Source: Adineta vaga
Lineage: Eukaryota > Rotifera
Direction: 5' to 3'
DNA length: 64,000 nt
Assembly: GCA_021613535.1 (NCBI GenBank)
Contig: CP075492.1
Coordinates: forward strand, 12,834,001-12,898,000
In this document: one piece after another, positions 42,164 to 52,809 of the stretch
Position numbering within the stretch: the first letter of the stretch is position 1
Layout of the letters: every line of letters begins with the position of its first letter
Program-made: the position numbers and the translations under genes
Notes under the pieces: model-generated
Database searches by the model: none
What the model saw: only the letters and a program-made list of their open reading frames with translations
What the model was told of the DNA's origin: nothing

Positions 42164-44460
42164 TCACACAATACTCTCTGAACGAGAATAAATTTCTGCT
42201 GACGACGGTAATACATGTTGTCTTAAAGTTCCTGTTGCACATTGTGTTGAGTAATGATGACAACAGACAGGTACTGGAACTTGAGGATTGGATGAAGTTG
42301 TGTCATATGTTGATTTACATGTTTCCGGATGATGAAGAACATTTGTACGAGGATGATAAGGACGAATTGTATGTGTATTCGATTGAAGAACTGGTTTAAA
42401 CGCACTATGAGGAGTATGAATAATATACGTCGATGTTTCAGAAGGAGGAATTGTTTCATAAACATGATAGTCAATCGTATCACCACCAGTATGTGGTGTC
42501 TGGTAGCATAGAATAGCAGAATTAGTATTTAACTGAGATGGATTCGATAAACATGGAGGAGAAAATATTGTAGTTGCTGTATCATTCGATTTCGATTGTG
42601 AATGTTTTGATGAACATGATGATGTTGATGTAGAAGAAATAGTATTTGTTTGTTCATGATACAAATGTTGCATAAGACTACGATGTAATTCTTCATGTGT
42701 AAAAGAGGAATTTGACTCATTCTGAGTTTTACATTGTGATTGATGTTGAAGACGTCTAATAAAAATCATATAGATCAGTTTTTTCAAATAAATCAAAATA
42801 AAAGTTATTCTTACTTTTTACACGTATAACAAACAACGATATTGATCAAAAAGACTACAATACATATTCCACCGATAATAGCTGCTAGAATACCTGAAGA
42901 AGTAGAAAACAAAAGAATTTAATCAGAGCCGATCATGAAGATTGAATTAAGTATACTTGAATCAATAGCGTTCGTTATTTTTTGTGATTTAGTAATGATA
43001 CTAGTTGATGTAGGTTCATTAGCAGTATTTAGTTGAATATTCGTTTCTTGCTGATTAGATAGAGTAGTTGAACGGTCGATGGTGGTGGTGGTGGTAGTAG
43101 TAGTAGTGATCGTTGTTGTTGATGTTGTAGTTAATGGTTTACTTGAAGGGATCAATGTTGGTAGAGGATTACCACAACGAATAGTTAAAGGTAAAGATTG
43201 TCGAAGAATATCTCTCTCACATATAAATGCTTGTTCTTCATTACACGAACGTTTTATCCAACCATCAGAAGTTCGTAATATACATTTTCCTGTGGATGAA
43301 GATGATCGCCATGGCCACCATGAATGTGCTAAAATAATTTTATATAAACATATTCAATGAAAAACAATATTCCTCTAAGCTATACACTTACCATTATACT
43401 TCTGTTTTTCTTCTGATATCCAAAATGATGTTGGAAGTTGTTGATTCTTTGTTGAAATAAAATAAGCTAGTTTTTTCTCTTGAATAATATCATGTAAATG
43501 AATTAATTTCGATTGGATCGATTGACATTTTTCATTCGCAGACATCCATGTTTGTTTTTCCGAAAAAATCTTCAAACATTTCGAACCAAGAACATATTCA
43601 TCATCATTACATTGTTGATAACCTAAATATGAATAATTTCAATAGAAAAAGATTTCCTTCAATGTTTTGTATTCATTTTTTTACCATATAGACGAATCCA
43701 AAAACCTGATTGACTTAGTGTTTCATCAGTTTGAAAATTTAACGAAATTGGAGATTTTGATGTTAATAATGATGCACCGAATGGAATCATTCCGGAGAAG
43801 GATGATAATCGATCATTGTCTTGTAAATTAAATGAAAGATTCTACAAATCGGGCCAAGAAATGATATATTGAAAAAGAAAATAAATTACAAATTTACCTC
43901 AACATCAATGATTACATTGTTTCTTTTCTTTGATTCAATTGAACAAGTACAATTGACATTATTAGGATATTCATTCGGAAACATTGGACTGATTAAATTG
44001 ATACCATTCGATGATGTATAACTACGTTTAGAACATACATCAACAATTGCTGAATCTAGAATAGATAAAGTTAAAAATTTCACAACTCGCTTCTTTAAAA
44101 CATACTTTTAATACATTGATAAGAAATAAATAGATATGTGGCTTCATCTGAACATTTATGTATAAATTGTTGTGTTAAAACAACTTCACATTTTGATACA
44201 CCATTACATAGTTCAGCTATTTTATGTGTATAATCCATTATACAATCATTTTCAGATGGTTCACATTTTGTTAATGAATTCATTCGATCAAGAGATTTTT
44301 TTGTTCCATAATGTGACCAACCGATCAGAATATATTCATTCGTATTACAGTTAATATCCATATGATTTGCAAATTCTTTTTGTGTACATTGTGATTTTGA
44401 ATACCATTGATCTGATAATGTTGAATGAAAAATGAGAACAAGAAAAATGATTGACAACAT
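42164..44460 (-). CDS. SUEL-CUB-C-type-lectin transmembrane receptor
   Basis: Type I membrane protein with carbohydrate-binding domains. Exons are 44460-44106, 44055-43898, 43841-43685, 43622-43392, 43328-42957, 42893-42815 and 42755-42164; 647 residues, introns 50-63 nt. Order: signal peptide (MLSIIFLVLIFHSTLS); a galactose-binding SUEL-type lectin domain at about 20-118 (YILIGWSHYG, ELCNGVSKCEV, YLFISYQC); a CUB domain at about 125-220 (SNGINLISPMFPNEYPNNVN, GFWIRLYG); a C-type lectin domain at about 225-350 (CLKIFSEKQTWMSANEKC, FWISEE, GWIKRSCNEEQAFICE). The QPD/EPN and WND sugar-binding motifs are not visible, so calcium-dependent sugar binding by that domain is doubtful. A Thr-rich mucin-like stalk, one TM (ILAAIIGGICIVVFLINIVV) and a cytosolic tail of about 195 residues with several Tyr follow. 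Adhesion or immune recognition is a reasonable inference. Confidence 0.88.
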
Positions 44461-45102
44461 TCTCTATGAAATCTAGAAGAAAAAGAAGAAAGTAATGACT
44501 TTTAATTAGTAGACCATCATTCATAGGTAAGCATTATTAAAAAAAGACGAAAGGAATGTGACATGCCTCGAGAGGTTAGGTTATGTATAGGCAGTCGAAC
44601 CATTGATCCGTATGGTAAAATTAGACGCGTGCATGACTAGCACTGTCAACGTATTGTTCATTATTGTTAAAGCGTAATATACGTTAATTCATGTTGATAT
44701 AAGTCTTTAAATATAACCAAACCGCTATTTACGCTTTCATGAACTTACCGAATATTTTATATATATATTTTTTTCTCTCTCTCATAGTGCCATATTCTTT
44801 ATCATAAGTATCAAAAGTGTGTCAATGTTCACATAAGATGATAGAGAGAAAGGGAGAGAGAAAAAAAATTCCAAATGTCAACAGTGATTGTATGACGCAA
44901 CTCTAACGCATTTCATCTTTGTATTAATCAATATCTTAAGTCACCTTATAAAAACATTCATTTCTTTTTTTTTCCTTCAACGAGTCAATAGAAGTTCGAT
45001 TTCTTCTCTCGGTACACTCGAAAAAAAGATTACTATTAGTTACTGAAAGAAGGCAAGTACTAGTTGTCGCATGACAAGTATTATATTCAAGTACATATAT
45101 GA

Positions 45103-45122
45103 ACAGACAGACAGACAGACAG
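45103..45122. repeat. (GACA)n microsatellite
   Basis: Five tandem tetranucleotide units. Confidence 0.8.
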
Positions 45123-45663
45123 ATTGAACAGCTAATTGTAAATGCATACTTCACTAAACTAACTGACAGAAGAGAGAAAAAACTACACAATAATGTTATG
45201 TCCAATATAATTTATAGAAATGATGACACACTACGAGAGATTTTCTTCCGTCTCGAGAGAAGATCAATTTCATTTGAATACAATGACGCGACAAGAAATG
45301 TGATCTATTTGAATAATTATAAATAGAAGAGAACATATAGTCAATAGAATTCTCCAGATGCCTATTGACTCTAATCTCATAGTTATATCGTTCTGTCTTC
45401 AGAAGTTATTTTATTCTAATGATTTCACATTTGTCTTCTGTTAGTGACTTTCTCTGATCTTCTTCGTCCGAATATAGAAATCAGATTTCTACTATGAATA
45501 AAACAAAAAGATCAAAAAACAACTATCACTTGACCTTTCACTTCCAAAAAAATAAGATAAGACACAACTCTCAAACGATTACCGCCCTGTCATTCTTTTT
45601 GAACCTCTTGTTTTTGTTCATTCTTTAGTCTAGATGAGCATTCATTTGTCAAACTTTCGTTTA

Positions 45664-45691
45664 AGTGAGTGAGTGAGTGAATGAATGAATG
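45664..45691. repeat. (GTGA)n/(ATGA)n microsatellite
   Basis: Tandem four-base units changing from GTGA to ATGA along the run. Confidence 0.75.
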
Positions 45692-48141
45692 ACATAAGAG
45701 AGAAAACGCACGCGCACATACACAGCTAATAATGAAGAGGAGGGGATAGAAGCCTACGAATAGATCAAATGGCATGCGACGAATCTATCTTACGTCAATC
45801 TCCAACGAATCCTTATTATTAATCATTAATTTGATAGAAAAAAAAAGTTGTCTATATCATATTCAAATGACATTTTAATGTTCGAGTGTTTTGTATAAAA
45901 ACGAAGGCAAGTCTATTATCTAGGATATGATATTCATTACTTGAAATTAATTGATAACCTAACTATAAACTATTTTTAATTGGAAATGTCAATCGAATCC
46001 CTGTGGATCGTACACGCATGAAAAATATCATAACTAGACGAGACGATCTCATCTGACCTTTACTTTTCGTTCACAATAGGGAATGAAAAAACAAAATCTC
46101 TGATGTCTATTCGGCAGTACAAATGATTCACCTGCTTGAATTTTTACAGAAGAAATATAAAAGAGTTTCACACGTATGTTAGAAAGTCCAACTGTTACAA
46201 CTCACTCAGACGTATATAAATATAGGCATGTCATCAATAAACGTTTAGTGGATATGAACGATGCTGATCAACAACATCATCATCGTCCACATGTGAAAAA
46301 GAAAAATGTTGGTTGAGTGCCATCGTTGACCTCCAGCTGTTGAGCGTAGAGAGAAGAAAAACATATGAATAGATCATTGATCATTCAGTTGGTGAGAAAC
46401 AGTTCAGGTACATGTTGTCAATAATCATGGAACATAGACAAAAGTCACAAAATAAAGGCGTGGCTCAATCCATACAAAAGAAATCGTTGTCAATGAGATT
46501 CTAATGAGTCTTTTACGCAAAAAGAGAAAAGAAAATCATTATGATTAGCACCAGCTGTTTGAAGAACTTAACCGAATGTAATTTACGAGTTCAATCGTTG
46601 TATATACAGATAAAAAATAACAACAACAACAACTTCCTTGTCTGTTCATCATCATTATACATCAAACCATCTTCCGGAAAAGAAGCAAAGATCTAACGAA
46701 TGTTTCGCTTCTAGACATCATTAAGAACTATAACTGATGTGAATACATATATATATATTCATCTTACCTTCTTTTGCTATCAATCTTGTTGTTAAGAATG
46801 ACCAATGTATACATATATAAACGAGAGAAACAGAGAGAGAGAGAGAAAGACGAGAAGAACAAGAGGAGGAAAAAGAAGAGAAGAGAAGAGAAAAGAACGT
46901 TCGTAAGATCAGGTAGTATTTCCGTCGAATATCAAGAGGAGGAGTTTGTGAGAGGAGAGAAAAGAAATTTAATCGGCTTTTTTTCCATTTGAATACATAC
47001 GTATCTAATGTATTTCTAATTCCTTAATAACAATAGAATATTCAACTCACTTTTTTTTAATTATCGCTTCCGGACTTATATCTCGTTGTTAATAAGAAGA
47101 AAACATTGTTAATATACAGAGATATTTCTTATATTGAATAAAAGAATTTATTTTGTATTTTCGACACTGAATAATCTCAATGAATATACACTTCCTATGA
47201 TCACTCTATCAATTTTGAAATATGTATGTCTAGTAATAAGAACATAAACGTTGCCTCAGGGAATGACTTACACATATATTCAATTTACGCATTTAGACAA
47301 TCAACAAACTAATCACACATCATAATTCACTATGGTTTATGATTTAATTTCGAAAAAAAATAATATCATTTCCGATGACAACACACACATTCAACTTAGA
47401 TTCTAATCTGATTGAACAGATCAACGTAGACATATACATAAATAACTGATTTCCTCATACTGATAGATGTTATTGTGTAATAGAATAATGATATCACAAC
47501 AAGAGGAAAAGAAAGAAAACTAACCTACTGTACTATTGACAAGTATAACGAGTCGTTTATATTCAAGAAAAGTCAAATATACATTTCATCTATTTACTCA
47601 ACTTACTTAAACAAACGAACGGAATGTTTTACTTGTACACACTCCAGACCAATCGGTCAGTTCTATTATTATTGTTCTATTCTGCTAACACATATCAATA
47701 TTGAAATAAGAGAAAACGGCTATGTGATATTTCTATCATTAAGTAGGTGCAATTGACATGAAAAAGTCGGTATTTTAATAATAGTACTTAACTCTACTGA
47801 TTGTTCTAATTATAAAGAATTGTCGATCAAATATAGTAGAAGAAAATGCGACAAGTAACAAGCATCGAAATGTTCTCCTTCTCTTTTTTTATTATTCAAG
47901 GTTGATAGTTGTCATTCCCAAAGGTAAAACATAACATCAAAAAGAGAAGGGGAAAGAAAAAGAAATTATTACGTTTACTCATTTGGAAAAACTATCAAGG
48001 TTATTTTTCGATAAAAAAAGAAAGTTTTTTTATTTCTTTATTTAAAAGTTCATATTAAATGTTCGTCTGACAATCAAGGTGAAATTTCTATGTTAAATAT
48101 TCATTACTCGTCGCGACAATGCCGATTTTAAAATTTTGATA

Positions 48142-48850
48142 ATGTTTCGTTTCTGTCATTTTCATGCTTGTCAATTTAATTTTCTATACGTGTCAGACGA
48201 AGAAAAAAAGAAAGCTCTCGTTTTCATCTTTTCTCTTCAATTAGAAGTCTATCCGTATGATATCGAATTTGTTCATTTTCAAAGAAGTTCACACGTTTAT
48301 ATTGCTATGAATAATTTCTTTGACAATCAGATGAATAAAAACATTTAAGACTTATTTCAATTACCTTGAAATGAGATTTTTTTTCTCTTTATACAATAAC
48401 ACATGAATCTCGATCTTTTTATTCGGATATATCTTTTTATTCGGATATATCTTGTTGATCGTAACTGACTAATCAAGAAGCACTTGCTCATAATTATAGT
48501 GATGAATCGTTAGGAGAATGCCGCTATACTTATCTAAAGGCTTTCCACTCGCTAATTTTGAGCATCTGTGAGTAGATTTATTCTTTCTTCACGTCGTCGC
48601 GGAGTTGTGTCGGCTAATTTCAGTACACGTAATCTACACAGAAAGAAAAAAGAAGATTGCGTGAGCAACGGAATTGTGCTATTGGCGGTACACCGTACAA
48701 TCATGTTAGATCTCCGTTGGGAGAAACACACATTCAATCAATGAACCAACGAGCAACATCATCATCATCATCATTTCCGATCAGCGAAAAAAAAGTATAT
48801 GCTCCACTGAAGAGTGTCAATAGATCCTTGATCCAATCAGCAGGATAAGT
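48142..48850 (+). other. unresolved coding-like stretch
   Basis: Several short plus-strand frames have protein-like composition but could not be joined into one gene. 48142-48348 contains LEVYPYDIEFVHFQRSSHVY; 48519-48572 reads MPLYLSKGFPLANFEHL into a GTGAGT donor; about 48645-48848 reads NCAIGGTPYNHVRSPLGETH and ends KSVNRSLIQSAG. A TTTCAG acceptor at 48632 is available but puts exon 2 in a different frame. On the minus strand a TGTGTAG acceptor near 48640 opens LRVLKLADTTPRRREERINL to a stop at 48552. This may be a small gene, two overlapping genes or relics. Confidence 0.25.
48416..48451. repeat. 18-bp tandem duplication
   Basis: Two perfect copies of TTTTTATTCGGATATATC head to tail. Confidence 0.85.
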
Positions 48851-51485
48851 AGTTTCTCTTGATGAGAAGAGCAACAACAAACACCTGTCAATCACTATTC
48901 TCTATAAATCACTATCTATTTCCACAATACATATATATATATAATGTTAAATAAATGTCCTCTGAATAAAATAAATCATAAAGACTTACACAATCCTTCT
49001 GATTGAATTACTAATAAGTCACGATGATGTAAAGTTCATTATACCTTGTTTAACATCATACACTTGTGCACATAACCAAGAAATTCGATCTTCTATTTGT
49101 GATTAAATAAAAAAAGAAGAAGAAGAAAAGCGGAAGAGAAGAAAAAGAAAGAGGGACATTTTATCTTCACTAAAGTTATTAACATGTGCATGTCGTGTGT
49201 TCTACGCATCTTTTTCTATCTCTCAAAATGTACTGAAAAAATATGGAATAGTGTAATTAACTCATCGTTGATATATGTATATGTTTATATACAAGACAAA
49301 TACATGTACTGAATCGTAATAAGTCGACCAAGGTTAAAACGATTTCTACAACTTATGTTCTTGCTAGTCTTTCAACATCTTCATGTTCTTTTATTGACTA
49401 ATGTTGACACTTTCTAATAAAGAATGCATAGAGATAATTATTATAGAATACTATGGAGAATAATTATCCTCGACTTCTTGTTATATCAACATGAAAGATA
49501 ATGAATTGAGGTCACATTTATTTTTCCTTAAAATAGAAATCGATAGTTTTCTTTTCTCGATGTTTTTTTTTTCGAAACAAAAAAATTAGCAATTTGTTGA
49601 GTAGAAAAAGAGATCATTGTTCTGCTTGATTTCATTGTAATTAACAATTGTAAAACCTTGGTTAATATATAATGTCATCATCATTATCAACCAAGTAAAT
49701 CAACCGAATAGAAATGCCTCGATTACTTTTCTGTCTGACAAGGTTGATAGTATCAAAAGATTGACTTGGAAAACTCGATTGTTATACGACAGAGAATTCG
49801 GAAATCTTGTTATTTCAATCTCAATTCATGGTCATGTTACTTTATTTATCTATAAACTATGATTAGAGTCGGAGTATGTCTCCTTGTAAATGACAAAGAA
49901 AATGATTTGTTCGAGACTTTTAATTTGATAGATTGTTGACATGTTGAAAAGAATTGTCAGATGAATTTTGGATAAGAACTTGAACGCAAACTGTTGGCTC
50001 TATCAATATACAAACGATACATTTTGTCACATAGAATATGAGATAAGACATAATTTTTTATGAAGGCTACAAGCAAAACAATATGTATATATCAGAGATT
50101 TGATGCATTGGTTCAATGGCAGAGGAAATGAAAAGCGTTTCCGTCTAGAACTACAAGTCATTAAATGTCTACAAGGTCTTGATGTTATGATTACTAATAA
50201 CTATATGTATCGATGATCAACATATTAGAAGAAAAAGAACCTCGAGCAAAGGATGATTGTTACCGTTTTTTGCTAGAACTCGCTATAGTTTATGTTAGAA
50301 TGATATACTATTATGAAATTTAAGGAAAGTCATCGACATATTTTATTTTCTCATATCTGATAATAGATGTTCCGATGTGTAAATCTCAAGGTTCAGACGT
50401 CTGATGAAGAAAAGCTATTTCTGTAAATATCTTATGGCGATTCACTGCATGGAATATTAATGGAGAATTCTTTTGAGAAAAGAAACATGATTATTACATG
50501 TTGAATCTATAATAATAATCCAAGAAGAGAAAAGTATCTATAGACCTGTGTTTTTCAATGCTAATTGTACTTATATTCTTTTTATAGGTTTTTGAGAGAC
50601 AATCAACAACTGCTTAGTCGATTGTCTGGGCGTGTGTTCACAAGGACTCAATTACTGACTCTGCGGATAATTATTTCAGCTATTCTTTGTATAGTAACAC
50701 GAACATTTTTGTCGAGACATATTAGTTTTTCATGTATAATTGTAATAAAGATAGTTTCAAATTGGATCAATATCTTCCAAGTTCATTCTACCAAAAGCTT
50801 TGATGTTCGTCATTTTTTCTGTTGGAAACTAAATGAAAAAATAATCTTTGCCTTTGACAATCCATTGCATTTGCGGGTATTTTTAATCATCAATGACATC
50901 AAAACTGTCTTGCAAAAGTAAAAAATTATATAATAAGCTCAACGATATATAGTTTTATCGAATATTAGACTACAGATTGAAAAGATTTCCTTACGACAAA
51001 TCGTTATTTATCATTATGTTTAATTTTTTTCGATTATATTGAAAATCTATTCAATTGTATGGTTTTTCTTTATTGATCTTTTCGTTTAAATCCATGTACA
51101 ATCTATTGTCTTTTTTCAAGTATATCGAATATCATAGATGATCTAATCGAAACAAATTTTATACTTTGTTAACGTCGTATAACTGTGATGTTTGTATCGT
51201 GAAGGATAGCAACATAGCTTATTGTTTTGGTGACTATTAATCGTGATCGTAATCAACGATATATGAGTAGTTTAAAACAAGCTTATCCGTGGATGACAAT
51301 CAGTTGTATTCAACAAGATATATCAGTATGTTTTATTTATTGATCAGAGTAGCAATGTGAATAGGTAACCAAAAATAAGAGATAGTTCATTGGCTATTTA
51401 CTGTTCTATATAGGAATTAACTATATTAGTTACTTAGTAAGGATAAGATTAAATTCAGAATGAAAAAAGATGTCTATTTCTATGA
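48851..51485. other. gene-poor spacer
   Basis: No gene supported. Two weak coding-like patches were noted on the plus strand: 50565-50921, a hydrophobic frame lacking an ATG start, and about 51235-51330 (RDRNQRYMSSLKQAYPWMTI). Neither has a recognisable domain; they could be relics. Confidence 0.35.
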
Positions 51486-52174
51486 TTAATTCGATGTGTT
51501 TTGTAAATTTTGTACACGAGTTACAATTGTTGACAATTGTTTTTGCATTTGAATGCCATGTTGATTCATTTGTTGACAAACAGAAGCAATATCATTTACA
51601 ATTGGTAATAACTGACTCATATCTGTATTGTTTGACGGTTTTAAATTAAAGATACGTTCATTCCATCGATGTTCGAAATCATTAATCATGCTTTCGAAAT
51701 CACTGAATGAAAATAGAAGAAAGATGAGTTATAAAATAAAAACTTTTTGTTTTAATATACTAACGTTTTCTGTTTTTCTAATAAATCGAATAAACGAACT
51801 TCAGATATTGGTTGTTGAGGACATTGAGCACTGATATGTCCCTCACTACGACATTGATAACATACAGTTGGCCAAAAAGGTCGGATATAATGTGGTTTAT
51901 CTTCAATATAAATTCTTCCTTCTTGCAAAATATCGAGTACTGGCTTATCGAAATAAAAATCAATTCGAATTGAATTTAATTCATTGCCATCTTGATCATG
52001 ATTTCGGAAGACTTTTTTCACATCAACATAATGATTATTTAAATGATTGAATAACCAATTTTCATTTTTTGTTACAGAAACATTTGAAACAATTAATGAT
52101 TTTGGTGGTGATTTTTTTGATACTGAACTATGGGATGTCGTTGAAGATTGATCCGAATCTTGTTTGCCTGGCAT
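51486..52174 (-). CDS. gag-like CCHC zinc-knuckle protein
   Basis: Exons are 52174-51765 and 51702-51486 with a 62-nt intron; 208 residues. After a Ser-rich N-terminus comes an RRM-like part at about 25-100 (KSLIVSNVSVTKNENWLFNH, NSIRIDFYFDKPVLDILQEG), then a CCHC knuckle at 105-118 (CYQCRSEGHISAQC, exact C-x2-C-x4-H-x4-C). The second exon forms a helical, coiled-coil-like tail (PIVNDIASVCQQMNQHGIQM). RRM-plus-knuckle order is common in ORF1/gag proteins of non-LTR elements. No reverse transcriptase, endonuclease, LTR or flanking repeat was found next to it. With its intron and intact frame it looks like a single domesticated gene rather than a live element, but it could be an isolated fragment. 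Confidence 0.7.
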
Positions 52175-52809
52175 TGTATGGATCAAAAATGAATAATGAT
52201 CAAAATGTCGAAAATTCGCTTATATATACAACACAAGTTACATTTCTTTTGTGAAATTAACCTAACGACATGTTGGCTGTTTCCTTGTTTTTATTGCATC
52301 ATCGTTTGCAATGATGACGTGTAATCATATCGACGTCAGAACGCAGAGGAAAAAACAATAATTTCACCATTCATAGACTATTGCCTAACTATTGATACAT
52401 AGGTTCTTTTTTTCTATCTTCATTGAAATAGTTACGATGAGATCATTATATCATAAGATTGTATATAGAGGTAATTGAACTTACAATACAAGTGAGTTCA
52501 AATGTATCATACTATTTCTTCCTTGTCTCGTACAGTATTAAATACGTTGATCTCAATTTAAACAAAATCAAAGATGTTTACTAAGTTTTTATTTCTAAAA
52601 TTATAAGCGAAACGTTCTTTTTAAAGACAGAATAACATATCTGACACAATCAAACGAGAGCAAGAGAGAGCGTGTGCGTGACGAAAGTTCTATAACATAT
52701 AGAATATCAATCACGCGTATAAATCCACACACACACACACACCGAGTAGAGTATAATGAAAGACAATTATCTAAGCAAACACATACACTCCCTCTCTTTG
52801 AATATTCAA
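52175..52809. other. spacer
   Basis: Upstream region of the gag-like gene and 3' region of the NOS1AP gene. Contains a short (CA)n run near 52728-52741. No coding region seen. Confidence 0.4.

Larger units (their letters stand above)
44461..48141. other. gene-poor spacer
   Basis: 3.7 kb without a supportable gene. It holds a GACA tetranucleotide run (45103-45122), a GTGA/ATGA run (45664-45691) and GA-rich tracts at 46830-46900. Short frames here are simple-sequence artefacts. Confidence 0.4.

Noticed and set aside
44570-44650. Possible tRNA on the minus strand, from a GGTTCGA-type box B
   Set aside because: No matching box A and no acceptor or anticodon stems could be folded.
50565-50921. 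118-residue hydrophobic plus-strand frame
   Set aside because: It starts without an ATG, shows no recognisable family, and sits in AT-rich DNA; kept only as a possible relic.
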